Below the pieces are notes generated by a model. It saw only the letters and a program-made list of their open reading frames with translations, did no database searches and was not told the origin of the DNA. From positions 106,591,256 to 106,655,255 of the forward strand of contig OX235271.1 in NCBI GenBank assembly GCA_944472155.2: DNA of 64,000 bases, written 5' to 3'. Shown in pieces: positions 36,552 to 48,085 of the stretch. Source of the stretch: Trichobilharzia szidati. Lineage: Eukaryota; Platyhelminthes; Trematoda; Strigeidida; Schistosomatidae. The translations under genes were made by a program, and so were the position numbers. Within the stretch, counting starts at the first letter, position 1. Each line of letters begins with the position of its first letter.

Positions 36552-37504
36552 CATAGGGATTAAAGGGAACAAATGGTGGTGATGCTGTCAGTTTTTCGCT
36601 ACACAAATGCAAAAATATATACTTGGAGTTCGTTTTGAGAATGTTGGTGCCAGCTCACTGAAATAGTTTTCATATCAGATGCCACGAGTCCTCAGTAATA
36701 CACTATACAAAATAATTCAATAGGAAATACATAATTTTTCGAAATCTTAGAATCGAAACAGACATTCACTGAATTATTAAATTTCAAACAAATACATAAT
36801 ATCCACTAGATTGCGTTTAGTTTAGACTAGAAATTTTAATGTAATTATAGTTAGCTAAAAGAGTGAACCCATCTCAACCAATGAACAGAAGCTCAGATAA
36901 TTAAATAATGTACACTGCACAGTACAGCTGGCAATTAGCATGATATAAAAGGCATAGTTAGGAAAGAACAGGATAAACTTTGAGTTTGGTAAAGATTCTA
37001 TTCCTTGTTCCATCGACAGCTTACTTATTTAAGAGATACGGATATAATATAAACATATGTGAAATCAAATGATTATAATGAGATGCTTATTTTAATTTGT
37101 GTATAACCATCAGACTGATTCGAGTATTTTAAAACTAATTACATTGTGAATGCATGACAGTTTCTCGTACACTTGTGAAAGGTGAAATGATGTCATCAGG
37201 GTGAAGAAAAATTCTTGAATAAGATTTCATTTGTATTATTTTGAGTGCATTATACTATCCTAAACTATTTTATTTTCAAAAATTAATTTCACACGTTTAC
37301 CTGTAAGAGTACTTTTGATTTGTTTTACTAGTTTTGCCCTAAACAGCTGCTTTTGTGTGTGTGTGTGTTGGTTTTCTTAATTCATATGATTAATTCTTCT
37401 AAATATGGTCCTCTTTGATGTGAATCCAACTTTCATAGGTTTTCCTTTCATCTATTGCTTATTTTTTCTACAAAGTATATGTTTAACTATATAATCTAAA
37501 GATA
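36552..37504. other. Intronic; GT microsatellite 37353-37368
   Basis: No gene or shared repeat noted. Confidence 0.45.
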
Positions 37505-38335
37505 TATTTTATCGTTATCATTTTCCAAGTGAGACACAGAGCTTCAACAGTACATCTCCATTCTGTTCTGTTCGCTGCAGTTCTCTTAAGCTGACCTCAC
37601 GACTGTGTTGAGGCTTTCATCTCTTCCTCTTACGATCTTCTGCATGTCACTTTTGGACTACTGAATTGTGGCTTGCCATTCAGGTTCTAATCGGGCGATG
37701 ACCTGGCTCGCGATGTCATCCAGCAATTTCCTCAGCGTTTATCTAGCCCATCCCCATATTCTACAGAATATTTTTGAGCAATAGATTTTTGATCGGTTCG
37801 TTCCAAGAGTTCCTTGTTTCTAGTTCTTTTTGGCCGTCTGGTATTCACTGTGGAGAGAAGGTAGCCGTTAATAAAAGTCTGCAGACTGTTGGAAATGTCT
37901 TTCATGACGTTTCAATTTTCTGATCCATATACAAGAACGTACCTGACATTAGTATTGAAAATTTAAAGAAATTATTTTTTACGCTGAGTGCAGAAGACTT
38001 CAAAACTGATTTCAGAGTAATAAAGCTCTGTCTTGCTCTTCCGATTGTGATTTTAACATCTTCACTGATGGTTGAAACGATGCCTCCTAGATAAGTGAAG
38101 GAAGTAACCGCTTTCAAGTTTCTCCCATTGATAAGAATTACAGTTTGTTGTTTGTCTTCATCATCTCCATCTTCTCTTTGTTCACTTGAAGTCCTCTCGT
38201 TGATTCTTTTTCTATCAGTTTATTGATTTCCCTTGTAAGTCTTTGATTTTGTGTTACATTCGACATAAATCATCCATATAGTTCAGATCATCTTAAGTTT
38301 TCTTATCGGTAGAAGATTTTCCTGTCGTCTCGCTC
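37505..38335 (-). pseudogene. RTE-type LINE, RT thumb to C-terminus
   Basis: Minus strand: SFTYLGGIVSTISEDVKITI and GRARQSFITLKSVLKSSALS (37902-38117), then RNKELLERTDQKSIAQKYSV, VTCRRS, EEEMKAS and ANRTEWRCTVEALCLTW at the 3' end. The last part matches VTWRRSCEEEMKACGQ and AENRTQ of the element at 43490-43855, so both belong to one lineage. Stops and indels interrupt it. Confidence 0.8.
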
Positions 38336-38379
38336 TCCACAGTCTGCCACATAAATGTTTTAAAGGTAGTTATATGTAA

Positions 38380-38705
38380 TATTCATATTGTCTCACACAC
38401 CACTGATTACACTCACTCGAGAAACCTGTACTTTTGTTCACTATATTTATATACATACACACACATCACTGAATTATTTCATCTCATTTTATCTCATGTT
38501 CTCATTGACCATGGGTATTAAAAGACTAAATGACTATTGTTCTATCCCATCTTATACTTGTTCCACAGTACATTTCTGAAATGTGTCTAATTTGCTTTTA
38601 TTGCCTATTGTATGCTTAAACTAGTGGATTTATAATCGTAGAGACTGAAGAAGAATTTACTGAAAATATCTGTTCGTTCTAACTGTTTTGTTCTGAGTAG
38701 TTATA
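38380..38705 (+). repeat. PLE-like 3' tail (T repeat), copy 2
   Basis: It shares GACTATTGTTC, ATCTTATACTTGTTCCACAG, GTCTAATTTGCTTTTATTG and GTAGAGACTGAAGAAGAATT with copy 1 at 4640-4880 and with the tail of PLE P7. Confidence 0.55.
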
Positions 38706-39999
38706 TGTAGATATATTTTTCAACACTCGTTAACATTTTTGGCCTTTAGCCTGCAGTTTATTAACAAAACAGACAAATCTATGTTCACTAGTTTTTGAAA
38801 ATTTATCAAACGCCTTTTGCTACTGAAAAGTGTTTTCAAGCATGTTATCACTTTCAGCACATTTGTGTTCATGAAACACAAACACTTTTTATCTCTGATT
38901 ATTTCAGTATTCAATCTAAGACTATGTCACAGTGTACAAACTTTTACCTGGAAAGTTAAGGTGGTCTGGTATACTTTCCTTTTTTATCTCGTTTCAATAC
39001 TAACTAAAAATATTTCGATGTGAACGAATTGAACCCAAAGAGCATAACTACGAAACTAAAGATTAATGGTTCCGTATACCAAAAAATCAATCTTCAAGTT
39101 GTTGGAAATAAATCAAATCATTAGTTCCTGCAGGAAAACAATATTTATAAGCTAAAAATTGCTATTCCCTTGGTGTTTATGCCTTCTGCCTAGCTATTTG
39201 TATTCCCCTGAATCTGTAATAGATAAGCGCTTAGAATCTTTTGAATTGTTTTGATGTCTATGTGTGTATGCATATTTGTGTTTCTTTCTAAACAGGATAA
39301 AGAGGAACTAACAACAGCTACATGTAGCTGACACAAGCATAAACGTTCATCCCTTATATTTGCTTAAAACAAAGCAGCACACAGTATTCGGATGATATTT
39401 CACATGATATCAGGATCAATTATTCTGTAGAATGCAGATATTTGCTTTTTTGCTATGTCAAAATTGTCGAGGATTCTTTTCTATTATTAAAAAAATGCAT
39501 TTAGCTATATCAAATGGAGGCGCAAAAACTACAAAAGGGTACTTATTGCAAAACAGACGATTACTTCAATTGGTTATTACTATTGTTATTATTATCTGAG
39601 ATGTAATCGCCACTAGAGTACTTCATTCAAACTAGTTACAAATAATAAGCTGTTAGTTTTCGTAGCTACTTTCTGTTGTTATTATTTTCGCTTGTCACGT
39701 TTTTTTTAAGGGCGTTATATAAAAATCATCACGTTTTGACACATGTTACTTTTGTTCTCAGTCTAGTGCTAATATTTACGCCAATTAGTGTTGATGATGC
39801 GAATGTTTTGCCCAATTCACATGGAAAATCTATCAGCTTGCCGAAATCATACCCAATGTAACCTATAAAGTTGTTAAATAACTTTATTTGGATCTGATAG
39901 TTTGTAGTGGGTAAATAAGTTTCAAGTCTTTCATAAAGCGTTTTGTAGTCTTAATAACATATGTGTTAAAATTACACATTGTGGTAGTAGTAGAAAGAT
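38706..39999. other. Intronic, no gene recognised
   Basis: Frames at 38720-39023 and 39676-39861 show no motif. Confidence 0.4.
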
Positions 40000-40100
40000 A
40001 TACAGAAAACTATGAAACGAAAGTTTCAAAGTTGTATAGTTATAATTGAAATGATTATGAACAGTAAATTGTGTTCGAAATGTTTGGTAGTTTTATTGTG
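40000..40100 (+). repeat. Dispersed module D2, partial copy 3
   Basis: GAAAGTTTCAAAGTTGT, ATGATTATGAACAGTAAATT and TGTTCGAAATGTTTGG parallel 52170-52245, where the same place carries the hammerhead-like GAACAA/TTGTTC hairpin and GAAACGTC. Confidence 0.55.
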
Positions 40101-41261
40101 CACGTGGATATCAATTCGATTAGTTGTATATTCAACTGGTTTATCCATTTAGTTTGGTTGCCATCGAGACTTCATTAGTTTTCGCATAATGTGTCATAGA
40201 TAATTAACTTGGATCCAAAATAATATGACGGAGTGTTATGTTTGATTGGTTCCGCGTAATTTCAATAAACGTAAATTGACTCAGTTGATAACGAATTCAA
40301 ATAAACTTCCATTCCACATTAAAACAATTATATTTACTTTTCTTATAAGAGACAAACATTTATTAACCGTTTTTTCTATGGTAAATTTTCTTAATAGATA
40401 ATGTTTTCAAAATAAGTTCTTTAGGGTACCGTTTGAAATATTCCACCTGAAATTGAATGTCGTCTTTGACTTGGTTATAGTTAATGGCAATATATTAGTG
40501 GTTAACTGTTTTATATAGACCTGATGTAATGTAATGGTATTTTAAAATGCCCATTTTATTTCCTTAAAGTACATTTCTTATCGTAGCAATGCATCTAGGA
40601 GAGTAGGATATGAAGTTAATCTCTCACGAAAGGAAATGAAATACAAATTATGGTGAACACCAGACAATCCGCTCACCAATTAAAACCACATATCTTGATT
40701 CCAAAGCTGTAACTGACAATAAAGTTATCATTAATGCTGTGGTGTTCTAGACAATGACAATGGCTTAGTAACAAGAACTGTCGATATGGTTTACATTTTC
40801 AGATATCAATATTTCAAAAGCTGAAAAAATTTTTAAATTTAAAGCAAATCTTAAGGCCTATTAGTAACATTTGGATCCCTTAAAAATTGAGTATTCTGAG
40901 AAAATTTCATTGACTCTATTTGAGTTATTTACGTATTTTGACATGAATTTGTAAATTGTCTACAATGAGATCAGATGGCCTTGCATTTATAACTTAAATC
41001 AGTGTCATATGGCTGTTACATGACACTTTTCCGTCATTGCATATTTTACAATTTTCACAACTTTACGTGTTTATTGTACAATTTGAGCACTTCAGGCAAA
41101 TTTGTCTAGGGGTTCATTCTTTGTTTTTTGCATTTGGGCTGATTAAATGAATATATGCATGCTATATGAAGCATGTTTACCTGAGTTTGGAAATGCTAAA
41201 GACAAAATGTTTATTCATAATTATAAAATAATAAAGACTACGTTTATGACTGCAAACTCAC
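40101..41261. other. Intronic, no gene recognised
   Basis: Nothing noted beyond the GPCR splice donor (GTGAGT, minus strand 41261-41256). Confidence 0.45.
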
Positions 41262-41539
41262 AAAATGCAACCTTGAGGTATTCTCACTCCTAAGGTTATT
41301 GCATCAGCAAGCGATAATACCGTCATTAGGATATAAGCAGAAGCTGAAAACTTCCTGCATATAAATACACTGAAATTGACTAGATTCAATATAAATCCAA
41401 TTGAACATATAGTTGTCTGAACAAACACATAAGCAATTCCTAAGATGTAGTTGTAATCAACTGAAGATATTTCAGATGGTGTAGTTGTCTTGTAAGAACC
41501 ATTATCCAAGTGGATTTGTATAGGACTGCTGGTATTCAT
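41262..41539 (-). CDS. Rhodopsin-class peptide-type GPCR, first coding exon (N-terminus, TM1, TM2)
   Basis: This encodes residues 1-92 plus two bases of codon 93. The start ATG at 41539 is chosen because an in-frame TGA lies seven codons upstream; a TTG six bases earlier is not needed. The short extracellular N-terminus has N-glycosylation sites (NTSS at 2-5, NGS at 13-15). TM1 (about 31-60) carries the conserved Asn at 52 (GFILN). Loop 1 is CRKFSAS. TM2 (about 67-87) has LADA with Asp 79, the sodium-site residue 2.50. The exon ends GGTTGCATTTT before GTGAGT. Joined to 29436 it gives a 470-residue receptor, normal for the family with its long third loop. Confidence 0.88.
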
Positions 41540-41623
41540 ATTCAAAAAGAAATTTCAGACTGAATTATTTAGATTGACCATCCGATAAAGCCTTCTGAAC
41601 ATAGTATTGTTCTGTTATTCTTT
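41540..41623 (-). other. 5' untranslated part of the GPCR exon
   Basis: A pyrimidine-rich acceptor ending CATTTTAG lies just upstream (minus strand), giving an exon of 84 untranslated bases before the ATG. Stops occur in this stretch in the coding frame. Confidence 0.5.
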
Positions 41624-43230
41624 CTAAAATGAAAATAAAATGATTATTTATGACTAACAAAGCAGACAGATGTATATTGGTGAAACTATTCAATCAGTTT
41701 AAAATGGGAGATTAATTTTTGTTTATTAGATGATGAGTGGAAAGAAATCTCAAGTCTCTAGATCGCTAGAAGTAACTATATTACCAATTAGGGTAAGCTG
41801 CTGAATGGTTAATGAGAATGCAATATTTCAGCTCAGTTCAAAACAGCTTTTGACGCTTATTAATTAACTCAGTAGGTAAAACACAAGATCAGAGATTCTA
41901 CAACTTTTACATTCATATCCTTTGACAACTTGTTTTTAACAGTCACACATAAATTACTACGCAGAGATGGATATTTAACTGCTCAAGTTGTTTGGACATT
42001 AGTAAGAATTCTCGAACAACTGCAGTTTTATTTATTTATTCATTTTGAAGTGAAAATATTGAGATAGGCGAGAGGTACCTAACAAGTGACAGTGATTTAT
42101 ATTGGTCGTACTTTGTGTAATCTTACTGTATGATAACATTTTACTGCACGCATTTTAAAAATTGATATTCTTATCTCACTTTATGAACATCTTGTAAAAT
42201 CCTCCTTTGAAAGTAGAACATTCTTCTAACCACTTAGATTGATCTACTTACGATTTATGAAAGATTCGTTACTTCATAATTTTACATCAAAAATCACTTA
42301 CGAGCCCAAATGTATTTTTTTACAAACACGACTACAGACCGTGTACTAATAATTTCCTAGCAAGTCATTAAAATTTTATTCTTAACAGTTCCTCTTGTAT
42401 TTATTGCCAATTTTTTCAGTATATTCCTTTTAAGATCGTTGGACGTCTGTGATTAGACTTTAATATAATGGGCTAGTATATAGTCATATTTTCAATTCTT
42501 ATTCATTACTGCACCAAGTATATATGAATTCAGTGCCTTCTAAGGGAACAGTTTGTTGCGTATTTTACTTCGAGGTAACACTAATGATGCTGTTCATGTG
42601 AGTTTCAAAAACCAGGTATTACTGGTTGTCTTATATACCTGATATATGGCGTTTCACAGTAAAATGCCACACTTTATTTAAGATGACGTTTCGATACAAT
42701 AAACAATTATTCACATTTTATCCTCTCCAGTTTAATGACTGTTTACAAAAGTCAACTTCATCTAATATGATGTTTATTTGCTTTTTATAGAAGAGGCGAA
42801 AAGTCAGAATTCGATTTTTTGTCGAATATAAATGTGATTAATTCTATTTTTTGTATATGGCGTGACAATTTGCTTACACTTAATGATATTTTTGTTTGTT
42901 TATTTTCTGCAAAGGTTTGTAATGAGCCCATGTTTTTGTTCATGATCTTAATATGAAGTGGTTTATATACATATGCATATATATATATATATATATTGAA
43001 CGAATAAATCACAATTCTCATTAACTTATGCCTACTGTTGACAAAACATATTATCAATAATTGTTTTATGTGTTTGTTTATATCCTTAGTTGTATATTGA
43101 ATTTGGCATCTGGAGTATAAACAAGATATGCTTTGGTTTAACAGAAATGATATCATTAAAAAAAATATAAGTTGTTTTTCTAGAGTGATAAGCCATGAAC
43201 ATTTATGCTACAAATAACTAGCATACTTAC
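41624..43230 (-). other. Possible first intron of the GPCR gene
   Basis: It starts with a strong GTAAGT donor at 43230 and ends at the CATTTTAG acceptor. It contains a PLE-end-like GAAACGTC site (about 42680-42712, minus) and an AT microsatellite at 42976-42996. The 123-codon frame at 42785-43156 reads through that microsatellite and lacks motifs. Confidence 0.4.
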
Positions 43231-43446
43231 CAGTGAATGAAGAATTACTTCACTTAAACACTGAAACTCGAGGGTTTTTGGTGAAGATGTCGAAGAGTAA
43301 TTTGTGAGCTCTGTAACTATCATATCACTATTCGAGTGTAATCCTGAAATAAAATTTGCTAAGATTTTCAATACCACTAAAAATATTACTGGTAATCCAT
43401 ACAATGGCTTAGTACTTTGAGATGGTTTATACAGAAAATAAACCAT
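43231..43446 (-). other. Candidate upstream exon of the GPCR gene
   Basis: An open frame from 43446 to a consensus donor CACTG/GTAAGT encodes about 72 residues with a hydrophobic run (VIFLVVLKILANFIS). If spliced to the next acceptor the frame hits TAA within three codons, so it would be untranslated leader or a short upstream frame. It could also belong to another gene. Confidence 0.3.
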
Positions 43447-43489
43447 CTCTGATCTGAGTTCACCGACTATGACTAGAAAAGAGATGCCT

Positions 43490-43855
43490 ACAGCTGTCTT
43501 CCCTCAATGCTCAAGATCAGATGGCAAGAAAGGATCAGCAACAGGGATCTTTGGGAACGAACCAACCGGGAACCGATTGTGCAACAAATAAGCAGGAAGA
43601 AATGGAGGTGGATTGGCCATACTCTGAGGAAACCATTAAGTGACATCACTAGACAAGCCCTCGAGGGGAACCCAAAAGGGAAGCTGCGAGTTTGTCGTCC
43701 AAGGGTGACTTGGAGGAGGTCATGTGAAGAAGAGATGAAAGCGTGTGGGCAGATTTGGAGCCAGGTGAAGACTCTAGCAGAGAACCGAACGCAATGAAGA
43801 CGCGCGGCTGAAGCCCTAGTTCCTCTAGGAATGAAAGGAAACAATAATAATACAT
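43490..43855 (+). pseudogene. RTE-type LINE, C-terminus and 3' end
   Basis: The frame 43507-43797 encodes LKIRWQERISNRDLWERT, KWRWIGHTLRKP, ITRQALEGNPKGKLRVCRPR, VTWRRSCEEEMKACGQIW and LAENRTQ, the C-terminal region of RTE RTs. A TGA replaces the Trp that should follow (WRRAAEALV continues in frame). The 3' end has GAAGCCCTAGTTCCTCTAGG, then AATGAAAGGAAACAATAATA. It is 5'-truncated and abuts PLE P5 directly. Confidence 0.85.
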
Positions 43856-44640
43856 TAAGAAGAAGTTTATGTAGAAAACCTACATCAGCTAGTCAGCATA
43901 CTCAATTTTTCAGCTTTGTGCCTCTGAAACACAGACGCAGTTTAAGAAAGTGCTTGGTCCACACAGCAAGAGCAGTCTGCTCTAATGAATATCTTAATGA
44001 AGACCATAATATTATCAAACACTGGCTTATTGAGAACGGTTATGCAGAAAAATTCATCGATAAGAATATGAATCAAAAGTCAAGGCAGGTCAAAGTAACA
44101 ACAGTTCCGGAAAATGCCTTGTTCTTACAACTTCAGTTCCTTTGTGATAATATCAGTGAGATATTAACACAACGCCTAAGGAATGCAGTAAGAAGAGCAT
44201 TCAGTGCTGCTGAAGTATGCTGTGTCTTGAAAACACCCTTATTTTCCATTCGAGAGTTAAAGATAAACTACTAAATTTCGCCTCTTCTAAGTGTATTTAT
44301 CAGTCGCACTGCTCCTGTGGAGCTAGTTACATAGGCCGTACAATTAGGCATGTTTATCATTGGATTCCCAAACACCATCCTGCAGGATTAAGTAAGGGAA
44401 AAACAAAGCTCATTCATACTTATATACTGTCTCATCTCGTAGATACAGAACACAAAAGTGACGTAAACAAGACCTACAAAGTCATCTGCTTTCTACCACC
44501 TAAGCCTAATTTTACCTCAGGAGTTCGGCTGTTACATATTACTTAGGCTGCTAGAATCCACATTAGGAAGCCTAAACTATGTAACCAAAAGAAAAGTTTC
44601 ATCAACAAAGTATTCATGTCTGAGAATGGAACACAACAAA
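43856..44640 (+). pseudogene. Penelope-like element P5, RT thumb to GIY-YIG, frameshifted
   Basis: Frame one (to 44274) reads LRRSLCRKPTSASQHTQFFS, ARAVCSNEYLNED, ENGYAEKFI and LRNAVRRAFSAAEVC. Frame two (44217-44546) reads LLNFASSKCIYQSHCSCGAS followed by YIGR, the GIY-YIG core, then HLVDTEHKSDVNKTYKVI and GVRLLHIT before a stop; AARIHIRKPKLCNQKK follows. RT palm motifs are missing. The C-terminus is closest to P7 (NITEASGIHIKKPNVCFQKK). Confidence 0.85.
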
Positions 44641-44674
44641 AATTATGATATTGGTGTTTCTGATATACGTTTCT

Positions 44675-44968
44675 GACAAATACCCGCCGAACACATTGGT
44701 TAGCGGTCGCTACAAGTGAGAATTAATGGGCTAGCCATTGGATTGGGTCCCAGTGGCTTAATGGTCTACGAGCTCACCTTGTAACCATCAGGTCCTGGGT
44801 TCGAACCCCGGCGATGGGTGCATACTACTAAAGAGTCCAAAAGTGGGAAGAAACAACTGTTCAGTACTCACAGGTTTTCCAATGGTTCTCTAACTGATGT
44901 CAGTTCATGATGATATCCTGTAACCAGTCATTCAAATCCCTACAAACCAATACTTGAATTTCTGATAT
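44675..44968 (+). mobile_element. SINE family A, copy A7, full length
   Basis: Leader (ACAAATACCCGCCGAACACA), box-A-like TGGCTTAATGGTCTACGAGC, box-B-like GGGTTCGAACCCCGG, a decayed hammerhead (CTAAAGA, GAAACAACTGTT, CAGTAC) and the complete tail to ACAAACCAATACTTGAAT. The polymerase III boxes are the best kept in the window, while the ribozyme core is broken. Confidence 0.8.
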
Positions 44969-45609
44969 TTGTGCGTTGTTTACATAGGTAAATAATGATA
45001 AGATTAATATTTAGTCAGTTTAAGTGTAAAATGTCAATTTTATGAAAGCAAAAATATTTGAGGCGAATAGTCATCTTGTGTAAAACACTCCGTGGTAGCT
45101 GAATAAATAGTGTAAAAAATCTTCTTAAGAATTTTTAACAAAAGTAAAATAGCTCATCTGGAAGTTAGATAAAGTTAATAACAGCAAGTCAGGAAACTAA
45201 GCCGTTATGTTCTGAGTTATTATTTTATTTATAGAACTTTTGATGAAACCAGATAGTGGAAAGTACTCACCAGGATATTACAGGGAAAACAAGAAATTCG
45301 GTATCATCTCAACGATTTCATTCTTAAAAGCTGTACATTTGCAGTTTATACACGTAAGTCAACATAACTACAACTATTATTTAATTTGACCTGGTGGAGA
45401 AGGTGAGATTTAAGGGATATGAGACTTCACAAGAGTGAGGACGGAAGCTAACTAAAGATACTAGGAAGTATATGAGATTTTAAAACAACTGATAATTACT
45501 CGCAACGTCTTAAGTTAGTCTTTCAGATCGTTTTGAATTCAGCACTCAGTTTTTATATATTCATCAAACTGATAACCGTCAGTGAAACGCGAAAGAAATG
45601 TGAGAATTA
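44969..45609. other. No gene recognised
   Basis: No motif or shared repeat noted. Confidence 0.4.
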
Positions 45610-45613
45610 GTAT

Positions 45614-45911
45614 TGTGGTGACACATGGCTGCTAGCCAAATTGGTTGACAGTAATTGACATCAATGTTTGTGTATCAAATATTAGTCATGTGAAAACAAG
45701 GTCAAGATTGACAGGCGGATACAGTTGACATATAGATGAACTGACACAGCCACAAGAGATGCAAGGTTAACTTTGTGTGAGAAACAACCAATCAACAGAC
45801 TGTATTTTCTACTAACATTAACCTACAATAATGTACATCAAAATCTTTAAATATGTGTTGATTTTCCGTAATAAACGTTCTGTTGCCTGGCCCTTGTCTT
45901 CTGTGGTTACA
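45614..45911 (+). mobile_element. Solo LTR with 4-bp target duplication
   Basis: The 298-bp segment starts TGTGGTGACACATGG and ends TCTGTGGTTACA, so it has the 5'-TG...CA-3' ends of an LTR. GTAT flanks it on both sides (45610-45613 and 45912-45915). AATAAA at 45870-45875 lies about 40 bases before the end, as expected for R-U5. No gag-pol sequence is nearby, so recombination between two LTRs has probably removed the interior. The short duplication fits a Ty3/gypsy- or BEL-type element. The strand is set by the polyadenylation signal. Confidence 0.75.
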
Positions 45912-46137
45912 GTATATTTGGAGTCTCATTTACCGCGAAACTTGTTGTAAAGGTGTACATGTTTTCGAATTACGTGGAAAGGAATGAGTTAAGCAAAAAA
46001 AGAATATAACGAGTGAATAGACGAAATAAATGGAAAGATATTATAACTAATAGTGTAGTTCATCAAAGTGTTTTTGTATTATGAGTATTTCTGCATTGAA
46101 TAGAAGAGTTCTAAAATATCGCTACACAAAAATTTGA

Positions 46138-47330
46138 TAGTGGAAGCAATTGGCCAGTGCATCTTTTGTTCTCTCCAGGATGACAAGGCTAAGTATTTTA
46201 CCTGGCGTGGACAACAGCATTATTCCACGCCAGTTCTTGACAAGGTAGTCAGCGTTTCTTACATACAGTACGTACCTTTCCTTCCTTCCAAACCTTTTGC
46301 AATAGTGGCGTGAGAATATATGCCGCAGTCTCCGAGTTCGTTTTCAGTGATTCGGCGTTTGGAAATTCCGCTTGACTCTGCTACCTTCACGGCTGGCTTT
46401 CAGTAGCTTGATCGCATTTAGGATTTCTGTTTTCGTTGAAGGATTTGTGTCCACTGAAAGGTAGTTCCATGCGTACTGTTGGTGGTGGTATTTCTCGGAG
46501 AGTTGCAGGTGATGGTCGATTCAAGAGTCATTCGAAGTGAACAGCGGATGGTTTGTTTGTTTCTCCTCCTTGCTAATCAGGTTCCCTTGAATATCTTTTA
46601 TTGGTTTCATCATCTGGGTTGATCTCTTCTCGGATAGCAAGTGACCTAGTTATCTGATATAACATCCTGACGTCTCTTTTAACTTCGACCTGCGTGTTTT
46701 GCTTCAGTTGCCACCCAGTGTGTCGTAGAATTGTCTTTTGTCTTTCCTAGCACTCTTCTCCACTTCTTTATTCAGTGCAGTGAACATTGAACTCAGCTTC
46801 TCCTTCTGTTGCCCATCTTTGCATTGAGTCATCTTCTCTTTCACCATTCTCCTCTCCTCTCTACTATTAGCTTTTAAGTATCTATTGAGAGACATTCCTT
46901 TTGTAGTCGCTTCTTTCTTCCTAGGAAAGTTGTACACGTTTCCTTGAACATCACCTTCAGAGAGTTCTAATTTTCTTTCACGCAGGTTTCCTCATTGATA
47001 CTACTATATCCCAACTCTATACTATATCTTCTCATTTCTTTGGTTAACTGAGCAGCCTTCCCAGCCTCGTGCACTGTACGGACATTCCACATCCCCATTC
47101 TTATTCTTGCTTTCATCGAGAGAAGATAAATCGGCTGACTGGCTTCTCCATAGCTTTCACCAGTCAACGGCGTCATTTCGCCTCTCCGATTCCAGAGAAG
47201 AATGTTTTTTGTATTTTTAGTATATTTCTCGTGTCTTGAAGTTTCTGTAGTAGTTCGATTGCTTTACTGTGCAGGGTCATTAGCCCTACACCCTACCATA
47301 GCTCTTTACCCGGGTTTGGGACCGACTAGA
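46138..47330 (-). pseudogene. RTE-type LINE, 5' part with internal deletion
   Basis: Minus strand: GMWNVRTVHEAGKAAQLTKE (start of the AP endonuclease domain, near 47095), then a jump to the linker RRMVKEKMTQCKDGQQ, LNKEVEKSARKDKRQFYDTL (46704-46937), then RT beginnings with ILTPLLQKVWKEGKV near 46310-46250. Most of the endonuclease catalytic region is missing and stops separate the parts. It is probably the same lineage as the fragments at 37505 and 43490, but they do not overlap enough to prove it. Confidence 0.8.
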
Positions 47331-47847
47331 AAACTGGCAAACTAGTAAACTAGGCGAGATTTGTATGTGCGATAGTCGTGTCAAATTTAGCCATGATAAA
47401 TTTTCAGTGTGATTCCGTAATTTTAATAATGACAAAAACAGAAATAGGTCATTTTACTTTCAGTGTCTCATGTGTTTTAAACAAACGCCTTTACAGTTTG
47501 TGTAAATTATTATTATTAATGAAACATTTTCTTGTCTTTGCCCATATTCGTTTGACCTTTAATTTGTTGACTGTAATTAGCGATAGATATGAACATCTTA
47601 TTGCTTTGCTTACAGTCGTTATTTTGTTATGTAGTATAATTAATTACCGTTTTTCTTAGAAATATACTCACAGACTACACAGTCAAACAATAAAATACCT
47701 ATAGTGCTTGAGAATGGTCGATAAAATAGAAATGTTTTATAAGTAGCTTCACTCTTGGCTAGTGACTGTAATCACAAGGAAGAATATTAAACCACTGTCA
47801 GCTCTTGAATGAGGCTTATTAGGAGAAATTATTTCCTGTTTTCACGA
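47331..47847. other. No gene recognised
   Basis: A 93-codon plus frame at 47378-47659 is hydrophobic and without family motif. Confidence 0.4.
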
Positions 47848-48085
47848 GTTGATCACGGACTGATATAAGTTAGAGAACCACTGAAAACTAGGGAGTACTG
47901 GACAGCTGTTTCATCCTAGTTTGGGACTCACTGGCAGTAGGCATCCACCTGAGATTGAACCCAGGGCCTTCCGGTTACAAGGCAAGCTCACTAGACCATT
48001 CAGTCACCTGTACGCGACTCAATGGCTCATGAATTTTAACTTGAAAGACAAATCAAATCCATATAAGCCAAATCTCGAAGGACTA
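47848..48085 (-). mobile_element. SINE family A, copy A8, variant tail
   Basis: The hammerhead has GTCCCAAACTAGGATGAAAC, AGCTGTC and CAGTAC, but CCAGTGA replaces CTGANGA. The tail has the subfamily variant TAACTTATATCAGTCCGTGA. A short opposite-strand tail piece (AAATCCATATAAGCC) follows at 48050-48070, as at copy A1. Confidence 0.7.

Larger units (their letters stand above)
29437..41261 (-). other. GPCR intron, about 11.8 kb, loaded with repeats
   Basis: The minus strand begins GTGAGT and ends in a pyrimidine tract with CACAG. The exon phases match: two bases TT from exon 1 and C from exon 2 make a Phe codon. The intron contains family A copies (32377, 34298), SINE B4, SINE C, an RTE fragment and a PLE tail. 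Confidence 0.8.

Noticed and set aside
42785..43156. A 123-residue protein
   Set aside because: The frame runs through an AT microsatellite (IYIYIYAYVY) and has no motif or splice context.
43488..43855. Minus-strand frames of 118 and 68 codons
   Set aside because: They are shadows of the RTE C-terminus, which reads clearly on the plus strand.
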